DNA of 64,000 bases. Origin: Stenotrophomonas maltophilia (GTDB taxonomy: Bacteria > Pseudomonadota > Gammaproteobacteria > Xanthomonadales > Xanthomonadaceae). Shown piece after piece: positions 38,107 to 46,860 of this stretch. Location of the stretch: assembly GCA_002387845.1 (NCBI GenBank), contig DGLB01000048.1:41167-105166 (forward strand). Reading direction: 5' to 3'. The notes under the pieces are model-generated. The model made no database searches, was not told the DNA's origin, and saw only the letters and a list, made by a program, of their open reading frames with translations. The position numbers and the translations under genes are program-made. Each line of letters begins with the position of its first letter. Positions within the stretch are counted from its first letter, which is position 1.

Positions 38107-38796
38107 ATGAGCGCACCGATGCTGGACACCTACCGTGAGGTGATCACGCCGGAAGGCGTGCCGCTGCACCTGCCGGCAGCCGGTCCCATTCCGCGGGCGC
38201 TGGCCTGGGCCATCGACTTCGTGATCCGCGCAGCGGGTCTGCTGATGATGAGCATTCCGCTGGCCTTCCTGGGCGAATTCGGCCAGGGCATTTACGCCTG
38301 CCTGATGTTCCTGACCATGTGGGCCTACACCATCGTGCAGGAGGCCATCTGGGGCCGCACCCTGGGCAAGCGCGTGCTCAGCCTGCGCGTTGTCGCCCAG
38401 GATGGCGCACCGATCGGCTGGATGGCCTCGATCACCCGCAACCTGCTGCGCACCGTGGACATGCTGCCGTTCGGCTACGCGCTGGGCCTGCTGTCCAGCC
38501 TGTTCGACCCGCATGGCCGCCGCCTCGGCGACCTGGTCGCCGGCACCGTGGTGGTGCACGACGTGGTGCAACCGTTCGCGGCCACCGTGGCCATCGACAC
38601 CGTGCTGGCTCCGCCACAACCGCTGCAGCCGGCCGAGCAGGCCGCCGTGGTCGCCTTCGCCGAGCGCGCGCCGCGCCTGTCCGGCGCACGCCAGCAGGAA
38701 CTGGCGGACATTGCCGGCGAACTCAGCGGCGGGCACGGCCAGGTCGGCGTGCTGCGGCTGTACGCCATGGCCAACTGGCTGCTGGGGCGGCGATGA
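38107..38796 (+). CDS. RDD family membrane protein
   Basis: 229 residues. RDD domain with three or four membrane segments; landmarks are Pro-Arg-Ala-Leu-Ala-Trp-Ala-Ile-Asp-Phe-Val, Thr-Leu-Gly-Lys-Arg and Phe-Asp-Pro-His-Gly-Arg-Arg-Leu-Gly-Asp-Leu. RDD proteins are inner-membrane proteins, some linked to ion exchange. First gene of the MoxR operon; its stop overlaps the next start. A GTG two codons upstream is an alternative start. Confidence 0.88.
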   Translation: MSAPMLDTYREVITPEGVPLHLPAAGPIPRALAWAIDFVIRAAGLLMMSIPLAFLGEFGQGIYACLMFLTMWAYTIVQEAIWGRTLGKRVLSLRVVAQDGAPIGWMASITRNLLRTVDMLPFGYALGLLSSLFDPHGRRLGDLVAGTVVVHDVVQPFAATVAIDTVLAPPQPLQPAEQAAVVAFAERAPRLSGARQQELADIAGELSGGHGQVGVLRLYAMANWLLGRR

Positions 38797-39785
38797 GGCA
38801 GGAACAGTTCGTCGCCCGTTACCAGGAAGAATGGCAGGCGCTGGAGCGCTGGCTGGCGCTGCGTGGCAGCGCGGGGCCGCGCGCGCGGCGCATCCCCGAC
38901 CCGGCGCTGTTGAACGACGAAGACATTCCGCAGCGTTACCGGCGGCTGTGCCAGCAGCTGGCGCTGGCGCGCAAGCGCGGCTACAGCCCGCAGCTGGTGG
39001 CGCGCCTGCAGCAGCTGATGCAGCAAGGCCATGGCCTGCTCTATCGCACCCCACCGGCGCGCTGGCGACGGGCACTGGAATTCCTGCTGGCCGATTTCCC
39101 GCAGCTGGTGCGCAGCCAGGCGCGCAGCATGTGGGTGGCCACCGCGCTGTTCGTGCTGCCGTTGGCCGGCAGCTTCGCGCTGATCCAATGGCACCCGGAC
39201 GTGATCCACATGCTGATGGACCCGGTGCAGATCGGCGAGATGGAACGCATGTACGACCCCAGCGCGCCGCGACTGGGGCGCGACAGCGGCACCGACTGGA
39301 TGATGTTCGGCTACTACATCATGAACAACATCAGCATCGGCCTGCGCACCTTTGCCAGTGGCCTGCTGGCCGGGGTCGGCACGGTGTTCGTGCTGCTCTA
39401 CAACGGGCTGACCATCGGCGCGGTCGCCGGCCACCTGCAGCACATTGGCCACGGTGATCCGTTCTGGCGTTTCGTCTGCGGGCACGGCTCGTTCGAGCTC
39501 ACCGCGATTGTCATTGCCGGCGGGGCCGGCCTGCAGCTGGGCATGAAACTGCTGGCACCGGGCAGACGCCGACGCATCGATGCGCTGGTGGAGGGCGGCG
39601 TGATCGGCGCGAAGCTGTGCCTGGGCGTGGCCTTCATGCTGCTGGTGGCGGCATTCATCGAGGCGTTCTGGTCGTCCATTGCCGAAGTGCCGGCGTGGGG
39701 CAAGTACAGCGTGGCCGGCGTGCTGTGGGCCCTGGTGTTCGTGTGGCTGTGGCGCGGTGGACGCGGGAGCGGCCATGCGCATTGA
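38793..39785 (+). CDS. SpoIIM (stage II sporulation protein M) family membrane protein
   Basis: 330 residues. The soluble N-terminal 100 residues are helical; then about six membrane segments with Asn-Asn-Ile-Ser-Ile-Gly-Leu-Arg-Thr-Phe-Ala-Ser-Gly and Gly-His-Gly-Ser-Phe-Glu-Leu-Thr-Ala, motifs of the SpoIIM/DUF95 family. In non-sporulators these proteins belong to MoxR-DUF58 operons of unknown envelope function. Overlaps both neighbours (4 and 11 bases). Confidence 0.88.
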   Translation: MRQEQFVARYQEEWQALERWLALRGSAGPRARRIPDPALLNDEDIPQRYRRLCQQLALARKRGYSPQLVARLQQLMQQGHGLLYRTPPARWRRALEFLLADFPQLVRSQARSMWVATALFVLPLAGSFALIQWHPDVIHMLMDPVQIGEMERMYDPSAPRLGRDSGTDWMMFGYYIMNNISIGLRTFASGLLAGVGTVFVLLYNGLTIGAVAGHLQHIGHGDPFWRFVCGHGSFELTAIVIAGGAGLQLGMKLLAPGRRRRIDALVEGGVIGAKLCLGVAFMLLVAAFIEAFWSSIAEVPAWGKYSVAGVLWALVFVWLWRGGRGSGHAH

Positions 39786-41397
39786 CCAGCTCAACGTCAC
39801 TCTGCGCGCCCGCTCGGAATGGGAAGCGATGGAGCTGGGCACCGCGCTGGTACGCCGGCATGCGCGCGCGATCTGGCTGCCGCTGCTGTACGTGGGGCTG
39901 CCCCTGTTCGCCCTGGTCAATGCCGTGGCGTGGTGGGCCGATGCCTTCTTCCTGGCCTGGCTGGTGATGTGGTGGCTGAAGCCGGTGTCCGACCGCCTGG
40001 CCCTGTATGTGATCTCGCGCGGGGTGTTCGGCGACGAACCCACGCCGGGGCAGACCCTGCGCGCGCAGCGCCACTGGGGCTGGAGTGGCTTCTGGGGCTA
40101 CCTCGGCTGGCGACGCTTCAGCCCGTTCCGTTCGCTGCTGCTGCCGGTGAACCTGCTTGAAGGCAGCGACATCACCCACCGCAGCCAGCGCCGCCGCGCG
40201 ATCCTGAGCAGCGCCTTCAGCCATGCCACCCTGCTGAGCACGGTATGCCTGGTGTTCGAGCTGGTGATCGTGGCCGGGTTGATTGCCTGCATCTTCATGT
40301 TCGTTCCGTTCGACCTGCTGTCCGACTCCTGGCGCGCGGCATGGGACATGGTCACCGAGCTGATGCCGCCGTGGGCGAAGCTGGGGGTGAACCTGTTCTT
40401 CTGGATGGCGGCCCTCCTGATCAGCCCGTTCTATGCCGGGGCCGGATTCGCGCTGTACCTCAACCGCCGCACCGAGATGGAAGCCTGGGACGTCGAGATC
40501 GCGTTCCGCCGGCTGCGTGAGCGCCTGCAGCAGGCCGCGCCGCTGCTGGTGCTTGCGCTGGTGCTGGTGTGGCCGCTGGGTGGGCTGCATGCACAGGAGT
40601 CGCCGGAGCCGGAGCGGGCGCCGCAGTGCGCCGCGCCCGATTCACACAGCGATGACGACGAAGCCTACGAGGAAGAGGACGAGGACAGCGACGCGGTGCC
40701 TGCGGATGACCCGTCCAACACCGCCGAGGTCATCTTCGGCGGCCCCAAGCCGGACACCGCCGGCTTCCGACAGGCCGTGCAGCGCGCCTACGAGGATCCG
40801 CTGATCACGCCCACGCGCGAGGTCACCACCTGGGAACCGACCCAGGAAAAGGACAAGGAAAAGAAGGAAAAGGACAGGCAGGACAGCAACGCAGAACAGA
40901 ACCGCAAGGGCCCCAAGCTGCCGGCACAGATTGCCGAATGGCTGCTGTGGGGCGTGGTTGGCGTGCTGGTGGTGATCCTGCTGGCAACGTCCCCCTGGTG
41001 GATCCGCTGGTTGCGCGGCAGCGGCAGTCGCCGCGCCCAGAGCGCCGCCGCGGTCCACGAAGAGGCCGTGCGCATTCCGGACGTGGTGCCGCCCGATCCC
41101 GCCGCACGCGCACGCGACCTGTGGCAGCAGGGGCGGCCACGTGCCGCCCTGGCCCTGCTGTACCGCGCCAGCGTGGACAGCATGAGCGAACGCGCCGACG
41201 TGGTGCTGCCGCCCGGCGCGACCGAATCGCAGTGCCTGCGGGCGTCGCGCCGCATGCCCGAAGAGGCGGACCGCAGCTTGTTTGCCCGCATCGTGCGGGT
41301 GTGGCAGTACGCCGCCTACGCCGGCCGCCTGCCTGAAGCCGACGAGTTCGATGAACTGGCCACCACCCTGCAGCAGCAGTTCCGGTGGCGCGCATGA
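39775..41397 (+). CDS. DUF4129-domain membrane protein
   Basis: 540 residues. The N-terminal half has several membrane segments. A strongly acidic stretch (Ser-Asp-Asp-Asp-Glu-Ala-Tyr-Glu-Glu-Glu-Asp) near 290-310 and a Lys/Glu-rich one near 355-380 flank a segment outside the membrane. One more membrane helix precedes the C-terminal DUF4129 region with Arg-Pro-Arg-Ala-Ala-Leu-Ala-Leu-Leu-Tyr-Arg and Thr-Glu-Ser-Gln-Cys. DUF4129 is often fused to transglutaminases in such operons; here it is alone. Role unknown. Confidence 0.82.
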   Translation: MRIDQLNVTLRARSEWEAMELGTALVRRHARAIWLPLLYVGLPLFALVNAVAWWADAFFLAWLVMWWLKPVSDRLALYVISRGVFGDEPTPGQTLRAQRHWGWSGFWGYLGWRRFSPFRSLLLPVNLLEGSDITHRSQRRRAILSSAFSHATLLSTVCLVFELVIVAGLIACIFMFVPFDLLSDSWRAAWDMVTELMPPWAKLGVNLFFWMAALLISPFYAGAGFALYLNRRTEMEAWDVEIAFRRLRERLQQAAPLLVLALVLVWPLGGLHAQESPEPERAPQCAAPDSHSDDDEAYEEEDEDSDAVPADDPSNTAEVIFGGPKPDTAGFRQAVQRAYEDPLITPTREVTTWEPTQEKDKEKKEKDRQDSNAEQNRKGPKLPAQIAEWLLWGVVGVLVVILLATSPWWIRWLRGSGSRRAQSAAAVHEEAVRIPDVVPPDPAARARDLWQQGRPRAALALLYRASVDSMSERADVVLPPGATESQCLRASRRMPEEADRSLFARIVRVWQYAAYAGRLPEADEFDELATTLQQQFRWRA

Positions 41398-42566
41398 GTA
41401 CCCGTCTGCGCTGGGCGCTGATCACGCTGGGGTTGCTGGTGTTGGGCATACCGCTGGCGATCCTGTTCCTGCGCAACCACGAACGCGTCACCCGCACCGA
41501 GCACCTGCCGCCGCAGGGCGAGGCCAGCTACAACCCGTTGTATGCGCTGGGCAAGGCGTTGCAGGCCGATGGCATTCCGGCGCAGTCGTTCCCGCGCGTG
41601 GACCTGGGACGCATGCCGCTGCAGCCGGGCGACACCGTGGTGCTGCTCAAAGACAGTGTCGACGTGCCCCCCAGCACCGCACACGCCCTGCTGGACTGGG
41701 TGGATCGCGGCGGCCACCTGCTGCTGCGCACCCCACCGACCTTCAAAGACGAAGCCCCCCAGGGCACCCTGCTGGACGAACTGGGCGTGTACAGCGAGTT
41801 CTTCGACAGCGCGTGCAAGGCGTTCCATGTGGCTGACGATCCGGGGCACAGCGAGTTCTGCCGTGGCCGCCGCTTCGAACTGGACGACGTGGACGGTGTG
41901 CGCGTGGAACGGCGCTGGGGCGACGACGATGGCCTGGTGTTCGCACGCCTGCGCAAGGGCCAGGGCACGGTCGATGTGGTGGCGGACATGACCTTCCTGG
42001 AAGGCACGCCGCGCCATTTCAATGCCGAAGACCCGAAGGGCAGCCTGGCCGATGGCCTGCACGATATCTCGCATCGCGATCTCACCCGCTACCTGCTGGC
42101 CCCCAACTACGGCAAGGGCACGATGTGGCTGGTGTACGGCTCGCGCCCGCCCACGCTGTGGCACCGCATCTTCTACCAGGGCTGGCCGGTGTGGGTGCCG
42201 CTGATGCTGGCCCTGCTGGGCTGGCTGTGGCAGCGCGCGCAACGCATGGGCAGCGTGCTGCCCGCCCCGGCCGGCGACCGCCGCTCGCTGCTGGAGCACG
42301 TGCGCGCCAGTGGCGAGCATCTGCTACGCCATGGCAAGGCCCCGCTGCTGTACGACGCCGTGCGCCGCGCCTTCCTGGCCCGCCTGCGCCGTCGCGCCCC
42401 CACCGCCGCCGCGCTCAGTGGCGACGCCCAGGCACATGCCATTGCCACCTTGCTGCAGTGGCCCGTTTCCCGTGTACAGACCGCGTTGCAGTCGCCGGCG
42501 TCCCAGGACACCAAAGCGCTGCGTGAACGCATCCGCCTGCTGATCCAGATGAGAAACCTGCTATGA
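41394..42566 (+). CDS. DUF4350-domain protein
   Basis: 390 residues: an N-terminal membrane anchor (about 7-26), a DUF4350 domain with a GATase-like Rossmann core (Gly-Asp-Thr-Val-Val-Leu-Leu and Trp-Val-Asp-Arg-Gly-Gly-His-Leu-Leu), and a second membrane helix near 270-285 followed by a basic tail. Found next to MoxR ATPases in many bacteria; no reaction is known. Overlaps both neighbours by four bases. Confidence 0.85.
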   Translation: MSTRLRWALITLGLLVLGIPLAILFLRNHERVTRTEHLPPQGEASYNPLYALGKALQADGIPAQSFPRVDLGRMPLQPGDTVVLLKDSVDVPPSTAHALLDWVDRGGHLLLRTPPTFKDEAPQGTLLDELGVYSEFFDSACKAFHVADDPGHSEFCRGRRFELDDVDGVRVERRWGDDDGLVFARLRKGQGTVDVVADMTFLEGTPRHFNAEDPKGSLADGLHDISHRDLTRYLLAPNYGKGTMWLVYGSRPPTLWHRIFYQGWPVWVPLMLALLGWLWQRAQRMGSVLPAPAGDRRSLLEHVRASGEHLLRHGKAPLLYDAVRRAFLARLRRRAPTAAALSGDAQAHAIATLLQWPVSRVQTALQSPASQDTKALRERIRLLIQMRNLL

Positions 42567-43564
42567 CCGAGCCGAACACTCCGCCGCCGCTGTCCTCGCC
42601 CGCGCTGTCCGGCCAAACCCTGGTCGAACGCGTGGATGCCATCCGTGAAGCCGTGGGCCGCGCCTTCATCGGCCAGGCCGAGGTGCTGGACCAGATCCTG
42701 ATCGCGCTGCTGGCCGGCGGCCATGTGTTGATCGAGGGCGTGCCCGGGCTGGGCAAGACCCTGCTGGTGCGTGCGCTGGCGCAGGCCCTGGAGCTCGATT
42801 ACGGCCGCGTGCAGTTCACCCCTGACCTGATGCCCAGCGACGTCAGCGGGCATGCGGTGTACGACCCGAAATCGGAGAGCTTCAAGATCCGCCGTGGCCC
42901 GGTGTTCACCAACCTGCTGCTGGCCGATGAAATCAACCGTGCACCCGCCAAGACCCAGTCGGCGCTGCTGGAAGTGATGCAGGAAGGCCAGGTCACCATT
43001 GAAGGCAAGTCGTTCGCGTTGACTCCGCCGTTCCTGGCGCTGGCCACGCAGAATCCGGTCGAGCAGGAAGGCACCTATCCGTTGCCGGAAGCGCAGCTGG
43101 ACCGCTTCCTGCTGAAGGTGCTGATCGACTACCCGCAGCTGGAAGATGAAAAGCGCATGGTCGATGCGATCACCACCGGCCGCAGTGCGTCGGATTTCGA
43201 CCTGTCGCAGGTGCCGCGCGTGCTCAACGCGGCCGAGGTGGTGGCGCTGCAGCAGGCCACCGCTGCCATCACGGTGGACCCGGAAGTGATCGACTACGCC
43301 GTGCGCATTGTCGCCGCCACCCGCCGTTTCCCGGGTATCGCACTCGGTGCCGGTCCGCGCGGCAGCATCGCGCTGGTGCGTGCCGCGCGCGCGCAGGCCG
43401 TGCTGTCCGGCCGTGACTTCGTCACCCCGGATGACGTGCGCGAAGTGGCCCGCCCTGCCCTGCGCCACCGCATTGCACTGGCTCCGGAACTGCAGATTGA
43501 AGGCCAGTCGGCCGACGATGCCTTGGCCGCCCTGCTGGCCAAGGTGGAAGCGCCACGCAAGTGA
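42563..43564 (+). CDS. MoxR-family AAA+ ATPase
   Basis: 333 residues. Walker A Gly-Val-Pro-Gly-Leu-Gly-Lys-Thr (near 59-66), Walker B-like Leu-Leu-Leu-Ala-Asp-Glu-Ile-Asn-Arg-Ala, sensor Ala-Thr-Gln-Asn-Pro-Val-Glu, and the family's Gly-Pro-Arg-Gly-Ser segment. MoxR ATPases act as chaperones that insert cofactors or assemble complexes, usually with a VWA/DUF58 partner, here the next gene. Confidence 0.96.
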   Translation: MTEPNTPPPLSSPALSGQTLVERVDAIREAVGRAFIGQAEVLDQILIALLAGGHVLIEGVPGLGKTLLVRALAQALELDYGRVQFTPDLMPSDVSGHAVYDPKSESFKIRRGPVFTNLLLADEINRAPAKTQSALLEVMQEGQVTIEGKSFALTPPFLALATQNPVEQEGTYPLPEAQLDRFLLKVLIDYPQLEDEKRMVDAITTGRSASDFDLSQVPRVLNAAEVVALQQATAAITVDPEVIDYAVRIVAATRRFPGIALGAGPRGSIALVRAARAQAVLSGRDFVTPDDVREVARPALRHRIALAPELQIEGQSADDALAALLAKVEAPRK

Positions 43565-44859
43565 GGCCAGCGCCGCTACTGCTGGCGTTGCTGGTGGGCT
43601 GGGCGCTGCTCGGCCTGGCGGTCGCGTTCGCCTTTGTACCCACATGGGTCTGGTGGGCCACCGGCGGCGGCATCGTGCTGCTGGCGCTGGTCGATGCACT
43701 GCGCCTGCGGGCGCAGCCCTCGCCGACGGTGCAGCGTGAATTGCCAGAGGCGCTGGCGTTGAACGTGGAGCGCAAGGTCACCGTGCGGCTGGAATCCAGC
43801 CTGCGCCAGCGCGTGGAGCTGTTCGACCTGGTGCCGGGCGAATGGGCCCTGCAGGGGTTGCCGCGTACGCTGGCACTGAAGCCGTTGGTCACCAGCAGCG
43901 TCGAATATCGATTGACGCCCACCGCGCGCGGCCGCTTCACCTTTGAGGGCGTGCATCTGCGCCTGCATGCGCCGTGGCGGCTGTGGCGACAACGCCGCGT
44001 GCTGCCACCGGCACTTACCGTGCGGGTGTATCCGAACTTCGCGCCGCTCACGCGGTTTGCATTGTTCAGTGCCGAACAGGCTTCGCGGCTGGTCGGTGCG
44101 CACCTCAAGCGCCGGCGTGGCGAGGGCACCGACTTCCATCAGATGCGCGAGTACCGGCTGGGCGACAGCCTGCGCCAGATCGACTGGAAAGCCACCTCGC
44201 GCGCGCGCAAGCTGATCTCGCGCGAGTACCAGGACGAGAAGAACCAGCAGCTGGTGCTGATGATCGACACCGGTCGACGCATGATGGCCAGCGAGAGCGG
44301 GCTTTCGCATTTCGACCATGTGCTCAATGCCGCGCTGGTGGTGTCCTACCTGGCGCTGCGCCAGGGCGACGGCGTCGGCCTGTTCGCGACCGGCGGCGAC
44401 AGCCGCTGGGTCGCCCCGCAGCGTGGCATGGGCGCGATTGATGCCCTGCTGCGTGCCAGCTACGACCTGCAGGCACAGCCGGTGGCCACCGATTACCTGG
44501 CCGCCGCCACCGAACTGAGCCTGCGCCAGCGCCGCCGTTCGCTGGTGATGCTGGTCACCAATGTGCGCGATGAGGACATTGAAGACCTGCTGGTGGCGGT
44601 GCGCCTGCTGCAGCGCCAGCACCTGGTGTGCGTGGCCAGCCTGCGCGAGCGCGAGCTGGATACCGCATTGGAAGCCGAGGTGGACACCCTGCAGGACGCC
44701 GCGCAGGCCGGTGCGATCGCGCGCTATCTGCAGCAGCGCAGTGATGCGCATGAGGCGCTGCGCAGCCACAAGGTGATGGTGCTGGACGTGACCGCCGATG
44801 CGCTGCCGGGCGCGCTGGTGGAGCGGTATCTGGCGGTGAAGCGCGACGGGTTGTTGTGA
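43561..44859 (+). CDS. DUF58-domain protein (VWA-like MoxR partner)
   Basis: 432 residues. Two N-terminal membrane helices (about 4-45), then a beta-rich region and the DUF58 signature Gly-Glu-Gly-Thr-Asp-Phe followed by Arg-Gln-Ile-Asp-Trp-Lys-Ala-Thr-Ser-Arg. A VWA-like fold follows with Leu-Val-Leu-Met-Ile-Asp-Thr-Gly-Arg; the metal-site motif is partial. The GTG start overlaps the moxR stop (GTGA). Last gene of the operon. Confidence 0.9.
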   Translation: MRPAPLLLALLVGWALLGLAVAFAFVPTWVWWATGGGIVLLALVDALRLRAQPSPTVQRELPEALALNVERKVTVRLESSLRQRVELFDLVPGEWALQGLPRTLALKPLVTSSVEYRLTPTARGRFTFEGVHLRLHAPWRLWRQRRVLPPALTVRVYPNFAPLTRFALFSAEQASRLVGAHLKRRRGEGTDFHQMREYRLGDSLRQIDWKATSRARKLISREYQDEKNQQLVLMIDTGRRMMASESGLSHFDHVLNAALVVSYLALRQGDGVGLFATGGDSRWVAPQRGMGAIDALLRASYDLQAQPVATDYLAAATELSLRQRRRSLVMLVTNVRDEDIEDLLVAVRLLQRQHLVCVASLRERELDTALEAEVDTLQDAAQAGAIARYLQQRSDAHEALRSHKVMVLDVTADALPGALVERYLAVKRDGLL

Positions 44860-44885
44860 CCGCGCGCGCGTGGCCGGCGCCACCA

Positions 44886-44904
44886 GGACACGCAGGGCGT
44901 GTCC
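44886..44904. repeat. Short GGACACGC palindrome
   Basis: GGACACGC and GCGTGTCC flank AGG, between the convergent DUF58 and glutathionylspermidine-synthase-like genes. It could serve as a transcription end signal. Confidence 0.6.
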
Positions 44905-44923
44905 GGGTGCGGCGGCGCGGATA

Positions 44924-46102
44924 TCAGACGAAAATTCGGGTGGGCGCTTCGTCGATGATCGCGTGCGGCACGAAGCGGGCGCTGTCGCGGGTGATGCGGC
45001 TGTTGTCTTCGCGGATGCCCATGCCACAGGCGTGGTCACCCACCACCCAGCTGCCGATCAGCGGGTAGCCGCCGTCGAACGCGGTGAGCGGATGCGCGGC
45101 CTGGCGGATGGCGGGACCGGTGTACGGACCTTCGCTCTCCTGCCAGCTGCCATCGGCCAGGTGCAGGGCAATGTTCGCGCCCTCGCGTGAGAACAGCGGC
45201 TTGCGCACCCAGCCGGCCGGCAAGGCACTGCCATCGTCAAAGTGCGCTTCCAGCAGGTTCGGATGGCCGCGATGACGCTGCCACAGCAACGGCAGCACGC
45301 CCTTGTTGCTCAACACTGCTTTCCACGCCGGTTCCAGCAGCTGCACGCCCGAAGCCGGCAGCGCCTGACCAAACGATTCATTCATCAGGTCTTCCAGCGG
45401 GTACAGCTTGAACAGGCTGCCGATGACGGTGTCATCCAGCGCGGTGAAGCGGCCATCTTCGGACAGGCCGATGTCCTCAATGGCGATCGCCTCGCCGCGC
45501 AGCCCGGCCTGGGCCGCACAGTCGCGCAGGTAGGCCACGGTGCCCTGGTCTTCTTCCGAGCTGCCTACGGCGCTGAAGTACAGCGGCGGCGGCAGCTGCG
45601 CGGCCAGCGCGCCGAAGCGTTCCACCAACGCTTCGTGGATCGCGTTGAACTGGTCGGCATGGGCCGGCAGGCGGCCTTGGTTGCGCTGGTCTTCCAACCA
45701 TTGCCACTGGAAGAACGACGCCTCGAACAGCGAGGTCGGCGTGTCGTAATTGAGCTCATAGAGCTTGGCAGGGCCGGAACCGTCATACGCGAAGTCCAGC
45801 CGGCCATACAGGTGCGGCTCGCGCCGCTGCCAGCTGCCGGCGATCCAGTCGCGGAACGCCGGCGGAATGGCCAGCTGGTCCATCAGCTGTTCGCTGCGCA
45901 CCACCTCATCAACCAGGTCCAGCGCCATCGCGTGCAGCTCGGCGCTGGGGTCTTCGATGTCCTGTTCGACCTGGCGCAGGGTGAAGGCGTAATACGCGGT
46001 TTCATCCCAATACGGCAGACCGTCGATGGTGTGGAACCTGAAACCGGATTCCTCGGCCCGGGCGCGCCACTGGCTGCGCTCGGCAATACGCACGCGCTGC
46101 AT
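44924..46102 (-). CDS. Glutathionylspermidine synthase family protein (YgiC-like)
   Basis: 392 residues with the ATP-grasp domain of the GSP synthetase family (PF03738): Asp-Phe-Ala-Tyr-Asp-Gly-Ser-Gly, Glu-Leu-Asn-Tyr-Asp-Thr-Pro-Thr-Ser-Leu near 114-123, Leu-Glu-Pro-Ala-Trp-Lys-Ala-Val-Leu-Ser-Asn-Lys, Phe-Ser-Arg-Glu-Gly and a C-terminal Gly-Ile-Arg-Glu-Asp. It lacks the amidase half of true glutathionylspermidine synthetase, so it is a peptide-bond-forming ligase of unknown substrate. Paired with the upstream YgiB-like gene, as in enterobacteria. Confidence 0.9.
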   Translation of the reverse strand: MQRVRIAERSQWRARAEESGFRFHTIDGLPYWDETAYYAFTLRQVEQDIEDPSAELHAMALDLVDEVVRSEQLMDQLAIPPAFRDWIAGSWQRREPHLYGRLDFAYDGSGPAKLYELNYDTPTSLFEASFFQWQWLEDQRNQGRLPAHADQFNAIHEALVERFGALAAQLPPPLYFSAVGSSEEDQGTVAYLRDCAAQAGLRGEAIAIEDIGLSEDGRFTALDDTVIGSLFKLYPLEDLMNESFGQALPASGVQLLEPAWKAVLSNKGVLPLLWQRHRGHPNLLEAHFDDGSALPAGWVRKPLFSREGANIALHLADGSWQESEGPYTGPAIRQAAHPLTAFDGGYPLIGSWVVGDHACGMGIREDNSRITRDSARFVPHAIIDEAPTRIFV

Positions 46103-46105
46103 CGA

Positions 46106-46669
46106 TCAGCCGCCGAAACTGCTGCGGCTGCTGCTGGTGCTGCCAAAACCACCACGGCTGGCAGTAACGGCACGGTTCGGGGTGCTGGTGACCGGGGCCA
46201 GGCCGGCCTTGCCTGCGCCGATGCCGCTGGCGGTGTTCAGCCCGCCGGTACCGCCCGGAGCCGGACGCGCCCAGCCCTTGGCTTTGTCCTGGTAGGCCGG
46301 GCTGGCTGCCGGGGCCTGGGCCAGGCCGGCACCGCGGTTGCTGAGCATCTGCGACATGAAGAAGCCCATCATCATCGGCCCGATGAACGAATGGCCGGTG
46401 CTGGTCTTCTGTTCCACGCACTGTTCGGCGTTGTAATCGGCTTCGCATTCGGCACGCGAGGCGTACTTGGGGGCGGCATCGGCCGACTGCTTCTGCGCTT
46501 CGGCAAAGGCGGTGCGGCACGCCGACGGGTCGCCAGTGGCGTCGGTACAGGCCTGCACCGAGGTGTACAGCCCTTCCTGCACCTGCACGGCCTCATCCTT
46601 GGAGCAGGCGGTGAACAGCAGCGGTGCGGCGCTCATCAGCAGCAGCGCGGTGGTCCTGGAACGTTTCAT
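46106..46669 (-). CDS. YgiB-like (DUF1190) lipoprotein
   Basis: 187 residues. Lipobox Leu-Phe-Thr-Ala-Cys (Cys22). The N-terminal half is Cys-rich (Ala-Cys-Thr-Asp, Ser-Ala-Cys-Arg, Glu-Cys-Glu-Ala, Gln-Cys-Val-Glu), as in DUF1190; the C-terminus is Gly/Ser-rich and ends Ser-Ser-Phe-Gly-Gly. It ends three bases before the YgiC-like start. Probably a periplasm-facing partner of that ligase. The start at 46669 was chosen at the signal peptide. Confidence 0.87.
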   Translation of the reverse strand: MKRSRTTALLLMSAAPLLFTACSKDEAVQVQEGLYTSVQACTDATGDPSACRTAFAEAQKQSADAAPKYASRAECEADYNAEQCVEQKTSTGHSFIGPMMMGFFMSQMLSNRGAGLAQAPAASPAYQDKAKGWARPAPGGTGGLNTASGIGAGKAGLAPVTSTPNRAVTASRGGFGSTSSSRSSFGG

Positions 46670-46860
46670 GGCGTCATGCCCCCCTTTTCGGTTAACTCCC
46701 CAATGATGCCTGATCGGGGGCTGCAACCAAAATCGGCAAAGCCCGGAAAGTGAACGGCATTTCAGGAATCGGCGTGCCGGCAGTTGCAAACGCAACCCTT
46801 TTTTTTGGGCAGAATCGGGAAAAACCCCGCCGTACGGCCCGCCAGATCGCTGCCAGCCCC

